From Rheum nobile (Eukaryota > Streptophyta > Magnoliopsida > Caryophyllales > Polygonaceae): DNA of 64,000 nucleotides. How positions within the stretch are numbered: position 1 is the stretch's first letter; each line of letters begins with the position of its first letter. Below, piece after piece: positions 8,114 to 17,690 of the stretch. The position numbers and the translations under genes were made by a program. The stretch covers positions 3,410,001 to 3,474,000 of the forward strand of contig WOAB01000595.1 in assembly GCA_027886185.1 (NCBI GenBank), written 5' to 3'. The notes beneath the pieces were generated by a model. The model was not told where the DNA came from and searched no databases. It saw only the letters and a list, made by a program, of their open reading frames with translations.

Positions 8114-10966
8114 CTATTTAGAGTAGGATCCCCTTGGAATCCTCCTACTCGTCTCTTCCTGTGGAGACCTCTCATGGAAAGGTTTAAACCTTAGACCATG
8201 TTCCCTCTTTGCCATTGACTCCATCTGTACTTCCTTTGGAGTGTCTCCCCCATACTTAGAACGATGTGGGGGCTGATATGGCTTAACCTGAATATGCTGC
8301 ACGTCACTAGATAAAAGCTTACAGCCTTGTATGGTTAGTGCAGGGGGGCTAGTGCCCAAAGTAGAGGGAATAGAACTTCCTACATCATCTAGCAAGACAT
8401 CACCAACACGCACTTCATGCAACTCAATAGGTCCTTCATTAGTGGAACACTCAACTACGGTCTCCACTGCATCAGTTTTAACATTTTCATGCACAGAATT
8501 ATCAATATCACTAATGCAGAGAGGGGTGGACAATTCAATGGAGTTGGCTTTATGAATATTATGTTCAAATATAATTCCATCAAATTCCATAGTCGAAGTT
8601 CCACTATCTACATCAATCTTTGTCATGGAAGTTTTCATAAAAGGTCGTCCTAGCATAACAGGAGCAACTTGTTCATCATAATCCATGTCCATAACAAAGA
8701 AATCAGCAGGGAAGATCAAAGAACCTATCCTAACAAGAACATCTTCCACTATACCCTTAGGGGGCACACATGATCCATCAGCAAGTTGTATGACAATGTT
8801 AGAATCATGCAAGGGTCCTAATTCCAATTTTTCAATCAATGAATATGGTAGAACATTAATTGAGGCACCCAAGTCTAACAGTGCTTTCTCAAAAAGATGC
8901 CCACCTATAGTGATAGGAATAGTAAAAGTACATGGATCCTTGCATTTTGTGGACATACGCTTCTGAACTACCGCTGAAACTTGTGCACCCACTAGACTCT
9001 TCTTTTGGGTCTTCTGCTTTTGAGTCCTCTTCACCGTGCATAGCTCCTTTAAGAACTTGGCATATCTCGGGATAGCCTTTATAAGCTTGAGCAAGGGAAT
9101 GTTCACCTCACAGTTCTGAAATGTCTCGAACAGGTCACTGTCGTCGACAACTCTCTTTGCCTTTAGCGCCTCGAGAAAAGGTGATGGGGGCTTCTCCGAA
9201 CCTAGAGGAGGGAATGCGGGGCGAACGTAATCATCATAGGTCTCTTCAGCGGAGACAGATTTCTGTGGACCAGGTTGTGGCGAGCCCACCGCGGGGCGTG
9301 AATCAGCGCCGTGGGACGGTGGGTTCGCGGTGTCTTTACTGGGTTCAGGCGTCGGGTCGCGGCGAGGGTCGCCGCGGGGCGGTGTCAATGAAACTCCTTT
9401 ACTGGCTCCTCCCCTAGTTTCTGGCCGGGCCGCGGTGGGGTCTGCGGCGGGGCGGTCGGTGATTTCGTCCTTCTCGAACTCGTTCTCCTCTTCAGCATTA
9501 GGAGCAACGATCAACTTCTTACCACTTCTGAGCGTGATAGCACTCACGTTCTCTCTGGGATTCACAGTGGTCTGGGATGGTAGAGAATTTGATGCCCTTT
9601 GGTTAATCTTGGTCACCTCATCGGCTAACTGACCAATCTGCCTCTCCATGTTCTTGATACTCGACTCAGTAGCTTGCACATGTGTGGCAAAGTGCTGAGT
9701 CAGAGTCTTTAGCATATCCTCAGTAGAAGCTCCAGATGTTTGGCCATACGGCCTCTGTTGATAAGGGGCTCTCTGCTGGTACTGTTGTTGCGCCGACTGG
9801 TACTGCTGTTGCTGCACTGGCTGTTGACCACCTTGAAGGTCACTCCATCTAAAGCCTGGGTGGTCACGCCCTCTCTGATTGTAATTGGGCTGTCCACCAT
9901 ATTGTGGTCTAGGGGGTCCGTAACCTCCTACAGCGTTTACTTCAGCAACACCTTCCTCTTGTAGCTGAGGACAGGTATCGGTATGGTGGGACTGGTTAGA
10001 GCAAAGTCCACACGCTTTAACTTGTTGAGGGGCATTCTGATTCGTCATCCTCAGCACCAACTCTTTTAGCTCGGCCAACTCAGTCAACACCGGGCTTGGT
10101 CCTGCAGGGGTCACAGCATTGACCGCATTTCTCTGGTACGTCTTCCCGAAGCTCCTGGTACTCTCACTCATCTCCTGGAGTCTCTCCATAGCCTCATCCA
10201 GTGTCAGGTTCAGAACACTTCCACCACATGCAGCATCAACCATTCTCCTCTCTTGGTCCAGCAGACCGTTGTGCAGATAAAGGACAAGGTCCTGCTTGGT
10301 ATATCCGTGGAATATGCAGCTGGAACAAAGCCTCTTGTACCTCTCCAGATAATCATACAGCGTCTCATCACCAGCCTGATCAATGTTGGCAATTGCCTTT
10401 TTCAAAGCATTCGCCTTCTTCGTGGGAAAGTACTTGTCCAGGAACGCTTTGTGCAGTTTAGTCCATGTATCTATGGTTCCTGGCGGCAGGTGGTAATACC
10501 AATCGCTCGCAGAGTCGAGTAGGGAGAAACCAAAAGCTCTCATCTTGATCTGGTCTTCCGTCACATTCCTGGGCTTCATCGTCATACAGACATTGTGGAA
10601 CTTGCCCAGGTGAGAGATCAGATCCTCTCCACTCAGCCCGTGGAATTTAGGGAGATAAGCAACAACTCCCGACTTCAATTCAAAGTTCACCCCTTCTCCT
10701 AGCGCAAGGATGATGACAGCTAGGGGCTGCACCCCTATATTCGGCTCAGTAAGCTCTCTCAGGGTTCCAGTTCCAGCCATTGCAACAGTTGGGATATTGG
10801 CAGTCTCAACGGTTTCTGTCTCGATGGTTTCAGTCTCAACGGTCTCAACTGTCTCTATTCCTTCTTCTCCGTCTTCCCTTTGATTGCGCAGGTTCCTAAG
10901 GAAAGATCTGTCAACCTCTGGATCGAAAGGAGCCAGAATAGGGTTAGTACTACGGGTGTCGATCAT
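8114..10966 (-). CDS. E2 unit 1 Gag-protease polyprotein (Athila-like), intact frame
   Basis: About 950 residues in one uninterrupted frame. ATG chosen at 10966 (MIDTRSTNP); the frame runs back to 10984 only through a TTG. Order: N-terminus with a Glu-Thr-Val repeat (IETVETVETETIETETVET); a retrotransposon gag core (SASDWYYHLPPGTIDTW, KAFLDKYFP, YLERYKRLCSSC); a CX2CX4HX4C knuckle (CGLCSNQSHHTDTC); a Gln/Tyr-rich linker; a Pro/Arg linker built partly from the GC-rich motif (9280-9480); and an aspartic protease with the DLGAS active site (LLDLGASINVLPYSLIEKL) and VMLGRPFM flap region. It would form the particle and process itself. No RT follows; the frame closes after the protease. Confidence 0.9.
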   Translation of the reverse strand: MIDTRSTNPILAPFDPEVDRSFLRNLRNQREDGEEGIETVETVETETIETETVETANIPTVAMAGTGTLRELTEPNIGVQPLAVIILALGEGVNFELKSGVVAYLPKFHGLSGEDLISHLGKFHNVCMTMKPRNVTEDQIKMRAFGFSLLDSASDWYYHLPPGTIDTWTKLHKAFLDKYFPTKKANALKKAIANIDQAGDETLYDYLERYKRLCSSCIFHGYTKQDLVLYLHNGLLDQERRMVDAACGGSVLNLTLDEAMERLQEMSESTRSFGKTYQRNAVNAVTPAGPSPVLTELAELKELVLRMTNQNAPQQVKACGLCSNQSHHTDTCPQLQEEGVAEVNAVGGYGPPRPQYGGQPNYNQRGRDHPGFRWSDLQGGQQPVQQQQYQSAQQQYQQRAPYQQRPYGQTSGASTEDMLKTLTQHFATHVQATESSIKNMERQIGQLADEVTKINQRASNSLPSQTTVNPRENVSAITLRSGKKLIVAPNAEEENEFEKDEITDRPAADPTAARPETRGGASKGVSLTPPRGDPRRDPTPEPSKDTANPPSHGADSRPAVGSPQPGPQKSVSAEETYDDYVRPAFPPLGSEKPPSPFLEALKAKRVVDDSDLFETFQNCEVNIPLLKLIKAIPRYAKFLKELCTVKRTQKQKTQKKSLVGAQVSAVVQKRMSTKCKDPCTFTIPITIGGHLFEKALLDLGASINVLPYSLIEKLELGPLHDSNIVIQLADGSCVPPKGIVEDVLVRIGSLIFPADFFVMDMDYDEQVAPVMLGRPFMKTSMTKIDVDSGTSTMEFDGIIFEHNIHKANSIELSTPLCISDIDNSVHENVKTDAVETVVECSTNEGPIELHEVRVGDVLLDDVGSSIPSTLGTSPPALTIQGCKLLSSDVQHIQVKPYQPPHRSKYGGDTPKEVQMESMAKREHGLRFKPFHERSPQEETSRRIPRGSYSK

Positions 10967-11021
10967 AAGATAGGTCTCCACCAAAAATCAATCACGAAAA
11001 CACACAACAAACAAAAGCCTT

Positions 11022-11038
11022 CCCCGACAACGGCGCCA
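11022..11038 (-). other. E2 unit 1 primer-binding site (tRNA-Asp type, one mismatch)
   Basis: Minus-strand TGGCGCCGTTGTCGGGG, complementary to the 3' end of plant tRNA-Asp (GTC) except one base; unit 2 has the perfect form. It lies four bases from LTR B. Confidence 0.88.
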
Positions 11039-11398
11039 AATTTGACGGTGGCTAAAAGATGCACAAGCAAATGTCGTTGATTAGCCTTATCAAAGTAAAT
11101 TATCCTAACAAACCCACTAAACAGAAGTATAGCAGACAAGTAAGGGTCGATCCCACAGAGAAGGTTTGATATAGTATGCAACCGTGAATGACAAGTAACA
11201 CAAACGGGGGGTTTAGTTATCAAGAGAACAAAGCAAACAAAGCAAATGAATTGAGTTGAGTTTAGAAAATATAATGAGGGAAAAATAGTTCCACTAGAGC
11301 AAAATCCACAAGTACAGAGATAAAGTTCGATCACTGAAATCTATTTCGTCCAAGTTCTTTAATTATCCTTATAGTTGTTCCCACCCTGATCTTAAGTA

Positions 11399-11599
11399 CT
11401 ATTGATTCTCACAGTTGTCAATAGACTTATTACTATGCCAATGATAAAATACCACTGATTCTCACAGTTGTCAGCGTACCTTAGCACCAACACAGCAATA
11501 GCAATGCACACAAGGATATATGATACATGCAAGTAGAAAGACGTACAAGTACTCACTCCCCTACTTAACATGCAACTGATTCTCACTCACAATTGTACG
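11399..11599 (-). other. E2 LTR hairpin array with constant 12-nt loop
   Basis: 11399-11424: arms CTATTGA and TCAATAG around loop TTCTCACAGTTG. 11455-11474: arms CTGA and TCAG around the identical 12-nt loop, extendable by wobble pairs in the sense RNA. 11569-11599: arms CATGCAACTG and CAATTGTACG (imperfect) around ATTCTCACTCA; in LTR C the same site (29975-30005) is a perfect 10-bp pair, CATACAACTG with CAGTTGTATG. All are written on the plus strand; the element reads the complement. Confidence 0.7.
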
Positions 11600-11953
11600 C
11601 TCGGAACCCCTATATGCACAATTGTGTTTGCCACTAGATATGCACTCGGAACCCCTATATGCAATCCTAGCAATTGATAAAAAGCATTCAACCTAGTTGA
11701 TCAGGCTAAGAAGAACAACAAGAAATCAATATCAATATAACCAAGAGAATCAATCCAACACTTATAAGGATAAGAACAAGGAATAGAAATCTCACAAACA
11801 CATCAACTGTACTGCTTCAATCGTCTAGCAGAACAAGGGTGAAGTTAGTTCTCCATCAAAGGGGATGAAAAACTCTATAGAAAATAACGTCTGGAAACGG
11901 AAGCAATCAAGTGATGATAAGTCTCTCCCTTTTCTCTTAACCTAGAAAAGAGG

Positions 11954-11961
11954 CTTAAATA
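11954..11961 (-). promoter_or_regulatory. TATA-like box in E2 LTR B
   Basis: Sense TATTTAAG; the same box is at 30360-30367 in LTR C. It lies about 120-250 bases downstream (in sense) of the GC-motif cluster and 360-560 bases upstream of the hairpin array, so the array would be transcribed. Confidence 0.5.
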
Positions 11962-12080
11962 GTCTTAACAAACTAGGTTAAACTAAAGCTGAAATTAAAG
12001 GGAACATAATAATAATAAAATAAAGTCTCAAACATAAAAGGAAACTAAATCGTCTCTGGCGCAAGGTCATTAAGCACAGC

Positions 12081-12212
12081 CACCGCGGGGCGGTGAATTC
12101 CACCGCGAGGCGTCGAACTTCCACCGCTGGGCGGTGGCATCCTCTGGCGCGGGCTTCATCTTCACTGAGAGTCACCGCCGGGCCACGGTACTTCTAACGC
12201 GGGGCGGTGAGC
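12081..12212. promoter_or_regulatory. GC-rich palindrome cluster in E2 LTR B
   Basis: CACCGCGGGGCGGTG at 12081-12095 is a 6-bp inverted repeat with a 3-base centre. Variants follow at about 12100, 12121-12136 and 12199-12212. The same cluster is in LTR A (5011-5145) and LTR C (30487-30620). A regulatory role is inferred only from position upstream of the TATA-like box. Confidence 0.55.
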
Positions 12213-12458
12213 TCATTTCTCCAGCTCTCTTCTTCTCTGCTTCTGCTGCTCTTCAATCCTACCAAGTGTTGGTAGTCTTCTCCATAGATGCTCCAGCAGC
12301 TCCATCCATCCTCATGCTCCATCTAAGCTGCAAAACCTTAGATTTCTTCACTTCTCTCCAAAACATCTGGATTGCAGACTTAGCACCAAAACTCATCCAA
12401 AACCTCTCCAAATCATGCTAATAATTGCTAGTAAAGGTGTATGAAATAACACCTATCA

Positions 12459-13057
12459 AATTCCCCCATACTTAGACCTTTACTCGTCCCGAGTAAACTA
12501 AAGAAAAGCTCACTCTCTCAATCAACACCAAGGCCTCAGGAAGTATAAGACAATATGACACTAGCAACTACAACATATCAACAATAAGCTCCAGACAACC
12601 AAAACAAGTGATGCAAAGATAACCTAATCCTAACTCCAATCTAGCTCCTTATCGCTCCAAGAGTGGCCTACCCGAGTCCTCCTTATGACTCCCCTTCTTA
12701 TGACGCCTCGCCAAGAAATATAGAGAAATCCTAGAATCACTCTTCTTCTTTTACGCTCATCTTGCCTAGGTGCCCTTTCGGGTTTTCACCTAGCCACTCA
12801 TTTCATTTTGCTAGATATCTCACATATACTCGCATCACTCTAGTCCAATTTTGCCCTGGTCTATACCAGCCGGACTATCTGCTTTTTACCTGAACTGCCC
12901 TTTCGGGTTTTCAGTCCATCCCAGGATTTTGGTGGCCTTTTTACCTCTTTTTGGCTTTTTTTTTTGATGAATAGAGTGCAGAAACAACGACAAATAACAA
13001 TGCAGAAACGAAACTATATGTACACTAGCTAGATAGAAAGCAAGATAGCAAGTCTAT
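12459..13057 (-). other. E2 unit 2 3' region with intact four-hairpin module
   Basis: Between LTR B and the E3 insertion. Hairpins (plus coordinates): P4 12479-12497 (TTTACTCG/CGAGTAAA, loop TCC), P1 12766-12793 (CTAGGTG/CACCTAG enclosing CCC-TTTC-GGG and a TTTT bulge), P3 12856-12869 (CTGGT/ACCAG, loop CTAT), P2 12892-12917 (GAACTG/CAGTCC, same inner part). In the sense RNA the inner part of P1 and P2 is a CCC-GAAA-GGG hairpin with an AAAA bulge. A polypurine tract abuts LTR B at 12459-12471. Confidence 0.7.
13053..13057 (+). repeat. Target-site duplication TCTAT, left copy (E3)
   Basis: TCTAT at 13053-13057 and 24359-24363 flanks E3 exactly. The uninterrupted E2 sequence at about 5971-5980 reads through the same site. 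Confidence 0.92.
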
Positions 13058-14543
13058 TGATAGGGGGGATAGTCGTCGTATCACCTAATCAAATAAATCC
13101 TAGCAAACCTAAACAAGTAGTTAGGGCAAGCAAGGGTCGAATCCACAGGAAGAAAGGGATTAATCTATGTGTTGTTCACATGCAATAGTAACAAGAGGGG
13201 GGTTTTGTAGGTTGGTTGGTCACAAGCAAAACAAACAAAACAAAGTAGAATGGATGAAATATCAATAGAGAAAAACACTTAGCCAAGTAATATCCACATA
13301 AGTCATTCAAAGGTTGTTCATAGATTAAGTCCTATCTTCCTATTCGGTTATTCCTGTCCCGATCTTATGTAAATTCAGAGGGAAACCTTCCACAAAGAAC
13401 CCTTACCAATGAATAACCCTAGTACCACTAAAGGTTCAACCCAAAGGCAGCAATGCATATAAGAATTAACCAGGATACACAGAACGCTCGCTCAGATGCA
13501 TTTACCATGTAATTATCTCTCCCTACAATAGAACAATTTCAACTAGAGCATGTAAATTGTAGTTGCTACAGCAGAATAGGACGTTAGCCCAACAGTTTCC
13601 TAATCCTAGCAATATGAAAATCACCAATAACAACTAGTTACGCGGGCTAGTGCAATTAATGAAATCCAATGGAATAAGCTTAGAAGAGATAATATAACTC
13701 AATAGGAATAAATAGATAGGAACAAAACCTCACAACCAGATGAATAAACTCATGCTTCCATTACCGGACTAAGCCAAAGAGGCTTAGCTCCTCATAGACA
13801 TGGTGAAAACTTCAAAGGAAAAGAAAACAACGATGAATGAAAATTGCAACTAAAGTCTGGAAGATTTCAACCCTAATGCTAAAAGAAAGTATTTATAGGG
13901 CTCTAACAAAATGACCTAGTCCATTAAGAAAATAACTAAATTAAAAATAAGAAAAAAGGAAAAAGAAATCTGAAAAGATAAGCTCAGGAAAAGACGCAGC
14001 TTTCGGCGCTGATGACCCGCGATCGCGGCCCAAGACCCGCGATCGCGGTTAATGCTCGATTTTCAGCTTCTGCACCACTTTCGTAAAAACTTAATAACTT
14101 TTGATTCCTAACTCGGATTGCGCTCATATTTTGGAGACTTATAGTAGACTGCAAGATTTAACTCATCGAATTGGAATCACTGCATTTGGACATCTGAGTA
14201 GAGAGAACGAATCAATTGAATTCAGCACATTGTTCTTCTACTCTCGTGTGGACTCTCTCCTTGGTTCTTCTTCGTCTCCTTAGTGGTCAACTTCTCTTCC
14301 TCTGGATATCTTCAATTTGCTTCTCCAGACCACCAAATCCACACTTCTCCTCTCTAACTCCATACTCCTTGGTGGCTCCATATCCCGAATCTTCAAATGT
14401 ACTCCAATAAGCTCAAAACACCACCAAAACACCAATCTTTGCCCCCAAACACCATGCACATGAATGTGTCTAAATCTACCCGAATGGCACCAATAAAACC
14501 CTCTAATAACTCTTAGTTAAACCCTACAAAGTAGTGCTTATCA
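13058..14543 (-). repeat. E3 3' LTR (left copy)
   Basis: Plus-strand ends TGATAGGGGGG and GTGCTTATCA; 1486 bp, equal to the other copy. Holds two CCGCGATCGCGG palindromes (14017-14028, 14037-14048), a TATA box (sense TATAAATA, 13890-13897) and hairpins at 13533-13560 (ACAATTT/AAATTGT) and 13584-13603 (TTAG/CTAA around a 12-nt loop). Confidence 0.93.
13890..13897 (-). promoter_or_regulatory. TATA box in E3 LTR
   Basis: Sense TATAAATA, repeated at 23705-23712 in the other LTR. The two palindromes lie 120-160 bases upstream of it in element sense. Confidence 0.6.
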
Positions 14544-15947
14544 AACTCCCCCATGCTTAGACCTTTGCTCGTCCTCGAGTAAACTAAAAGAAAGTCTACT
14601 CTTCCAATGCAACACCCAAGGTCTCAGGAAGCATATCCTCCAACTAAGAGTTACCTAACCCATGCCAAGCTCCTGGCACCAATCTCATCTACAACACATC
14701 CACAACTCAACAAGCTTGAGGGCAAGCAGAATACTTCCCCCAAGCTCAACCCGTACATCCAATGGTGTAAAGTGACCTCTAATCCTAGCCTCCATCTATG
14801 ACTCCTTATGCCTCCCAGAGTGACCTACCCGACAATCCTTCTTGGTCTCCTCTTCTTATGTCGCCCCTCCAGGTAAAATGAGATCCTAAAATCACTCCTC
14901 TTCTTTTCACTCATTTTGCCTAGGAGCCCTATCGGGTTTTCATCCTAGCCACTCGTATTTTTTTCATAGATGTGCTCACATAAGCTCACGTCACTCAGAC
15001 ACCTTTTTACCCCAGCCTAGCGCTGGTCCGGGTCACCTGCTTATTACCCAAGCCGCCCTTTCGGGTTTTCGACTTGTCCCAGGATTTTCATGTATGTCTT
15101 TTTTTTTTTTGCTTTTTGACTTTTTCTAATTTTTTTTTTCCCAAAAGGGAATGCGAACAATGGATAATGCTGAATGGAAATAACAATGCTGAAATCGAAA
15201 CTAAGTTACAAGATAGATAGCAAGTACTTTCTACTCCCCCATGTTTGAATCATGCATTGTCCTCAATGTATGGAAGACAAAGAAAAAAATGAGGAGAAGA
15301 AAGAAAGAACTCACTGAGCGTACGCCGGGGTGGTAGTCTTCGTCAATAGGAAGGTACTCAGGGATGTAGGGATCCCCATAAACTTCATCACCACTTCAAC
15401 AGTCGAACTTCCCAAGAGATAAATCATGGAATGCTGGAACTCCGAACTCAGTATGCACAGGTGGTGACGCACAGGTGAAGACGTACCGCAAGGAACAACA
15501 ACAATGGATGGATCAAGGGTACACCGGTTGTTGCTCGCGAACATGATGAAGAAAGACCGCCTCAGAACCGCCATGAATGAACCGCCGTGGAAAAATCGCC
15601 ATGGAAGGAACACCGTGGAGGAACCGCGATCGCGGCAGTGAAGGCCGCGATCGCGGGTAATGTACGACTTTTTTTTTTTTGACTAACCCTAATTCGCGGC
15701 GCGCCGTGGGCCCGCGATCGCGGTTTTTGATCGACTTTCTCTGGCCGCGATCGCGGGTGTTATGCCACGGTCGCGGTTTCTTCTCGGCTTTCCTACGTGG
15801 TGTAGTCGAAAACAAAAACAAAGCGAAAACACACCAAAATAATGCGAGAACAAAGAAAGAAAGACAAAGGAAAAAAATACATACCTCGGGTTGCCTCCCG
15901 GACAGCGCCTTAGTTATTGTCATGACTTGACATACTACTCATCCTCC
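14544..15947 (-). other. E3 3' region: polypurine tract, hairpin module, palindromes
   Basis: Non-coding. Polypurine tract (sense CATGGGGGAGTT) abuts the 3' LTR. Hairpins: P4 14564-14583 (TTTGCTCG/CGAGTAAA), P1 14920-14948 (CTAGGA/TCCTAG with inner CCC/GGG), P3 15012-15026 (CCAGC/GCTGG), P2 15049-15076 (CAAGCCG/CGACTTG with inner CCC/GGG). CCGCGATCGCGG occurs at 15624, 15645, 15712 and 15745. A 136-codon open frame on the minus strand at 15513-15923 runs through these palindromes and is not considered a gene. Confidence 0.65.
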
Positions 15948-16470
15948 TCAACTAGGGTTACTCACAACAACTGAACTCCTGGGGCCTGGATCAGGCGGAT
16001 GCCTCTTTATATGCTCCATGTTGAGCATTGCCCCCAGTCTCCTGCACTTCGTGATGGATGGAGTGATGTTCATATCTATGAATGCACTTGCCATCTTCAA
16101 AAATGCTCTGCCCAGCATCTCAGGGGCTGCATGTATGTCCTGCCCCATGCCCAGCGTATAAAAATCAGCCACTTAGATCAATGCTTCCTTTTTGTGCCTC
16201 CCTTTTGGCTTCTTCTTGATGTTGCCCAACACCCTTAAAAATTCTGGGCAATGAGGGGTGTTGTATGCCAGAGCGACCAGAGGAACGTTCGCCTTGCGGC
16301 TACTAAAGGTGTCAAATAAACCTTTGTTGTTCTTCACCATTCTGGTGTCCTTCAGAGCCACAGGGAAGGGTGTAACGGGGTCCAGCAAGACAAGTGGGAG
16401 AGAGTTTAGATGCACATACTCATCATAGGCATCTTTGAGAGGGTCGGGGACGATTTCAGGAGGGACAGCC
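15948..16470 (-). pseudogene. E3 gag C-terminus and protease remnant
   Basis: Continues, after E4 is removed, the Gag that begins at 22732; the frame is kept across the E4 target site (reading AAVPPEIVPDPLKD). Visible are LLDPVTPFPVALK and a segment with FLRVLGNIKKK, which parallel the Athila Gag C-terminus ahead of the protease. After a stop near 16173 the reading ADFYTLGMGQDIHAAPEMLG, then RAFLKMASAFIDM, matches only the end of an Athila protease (D-GRPFL-A--ID). The catalytic aspartate part is missing, so an internal deletion removed it. Confidence 0.6.
16466..16470 (+). repeat. Target-site duplication CAGCC, left copy (E4)
   Basis: CAGCC at 16466-16470 and 21916-21920 borders E4 exactly. 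Confidence 0.92.
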
Positions 16471-17490
16471 TGATAGCCCTTCAGATCTATGGAAGCCTCT
16501 GTGCAAGAATTGCTCTTGTTGTGGACGAAAATGGCAATTCTCCAAGGATGAAGAACTAGGGCACTTTCGGCACTTTTAGGGTTTTTGGGGGACGACGATG
16601 GAATGATCGGTTGGTGGGTGATTTGTGAGGGATAAGCACTCTCCTAGGTCTAGATATCACGCACTAAACCAAGGGAAAGTGACCAAGAGAAATCGGAGAT
16701 ACTACACACTCAAATCTCTCAAGGGAAAGCACTTGATCTTACGCACAAGTGTTGAACAAAGGGAGAAAGCTTTGAACTGAAAATATTCCTGATTTCAATC
16801 TGATTAAACGTCTCAAAAACAAAGCCAAAGTGTTTCCTTTGTAACCTAGCATTCGGTTACCTAAAAACCAATTAAAGAAAATACTAAAAATTAACCCACT
16901 AAGCTAAAAGTGTGCCCATCTTTTCCACACGGTTAATGGGCAATTAGGGAAATCAAATAATGTTTAAAAATGTCTGAAAATCCACAAAACACAACAATAA
17001 GGTGACCGGTCTTCAATTGGGCCTCGTTTGGAAACTAACCCGGGCGTGGCCGGCGTCGAGAAACCCGGGGAGGAAATCAAGGCTCAAGACCGAGCTGGGG
17101 TCAACTTGGCTCGGCACCCCGTGAGTCACTGGACCTCTCTTGAGTTGGTGGTGAGGTGGACCAGCTTGGGCTCGGAAGAAAGTGCCAGATGTAGGCTCGG
17201 GCCTATGCTCTTTTCCACGTGCGGCCGCAATTCTAGGGCTAGCCATGGGGCTCGGCAAAGGCTGCATTGGCTCGGCACCAAGGGCTACATTGGTCTGTGG
17301 TGACACTATAGAAGCTGTGGGAGTCTTGGTGGCCGAGGAAAATGGTGAGTTGCCGGGAGAAGATTTCATGGGCCTTGGCGGACAATTAGGGTTTGCCGGC
17401 GCAATTTTAGGGCTTGCCTTGGCCTTGGTCTTGAGCATGGACTCCTCTTGCATGGTGGGCACTTCACTGGCCATGAGCATATTCATATCA
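16471..17490 (-). repeat. E4 3' LTR (left copy)
   Basis: Plus-strand ends TGATAGCCC and TTCATATCA. A minus-strand frame from the internal region (17624) reads on into this LTR to 17013, as in E1. Confidence 0.92.
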
Positions 17491-17624
17491 TCCTCCCTCC
17501 CTTGAGAGGGATTCGACCTCGAATCCAGCTCCTCTAAGTCTCTTTCTCCTTCCAAGTAATAGCTTTCCTTGTGCGGGACACCTCCTTGACCTACAATAGA
17601 ACTACAAGACAACCTATGCAACAC
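17013..17624 (-). pseudogene. E4 integrase C-terminal tail reading into the LTR
   Basis: Open frame with DSRSNPSQGREDD just before the LTR. This resembles the DLRTNPFEEGGND-type end of chromovirus integrases. It then continues with an Ala/Pro/Lys-rich tail (ASPKIAPANPNCPPRP) coded by the LTR. In a full element it would be the end of Pol. Here it follows the protease remnant directly, showing that RT to integrase was deleted. The same tail is repeated in the other LTR (21597-21911). Confidence 0.5.
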
Positions 17625-17690
17625 CGCATCCTTCTCATTAATAGGGTTAGCCTCATAAAACGTAGTGAAAGGAAAAGGGCATGCAACAAT

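Larger units (their letters stand above)
11043..12458 (-). repeat. E2 LTR B (shared by both units)
   Basis: 1416 bp, the same length as LTR C. Plus-strand ends TGACGGTGGC and AACACCTATCA; in element sense it starts TGATAGGTGTT. Contains a GC-motif cluster (12081-12212), a TATA-like box (11954-11961) and a hairpin array (11399-11599). Confidence 0.93.

Noticed and set aside
11022..11038. tRNA gene piece
   Set aside because: Only the 17-18 bases of the tRNA 3' end are present, directly next to an LTR: it is a primer-binding site.
12459..13057. The E2 3' module as a protein-coding region
   Set aside because: No frame is conserved between E2 and E3 there, while stems and spacing are.
15513..15923. 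136-codon open frame on the minus strand
   Set aside because: It runs through repeated GC palindromes and a T-run, has no domain-like sequence, and lies in the non-coding 3' region of E3.
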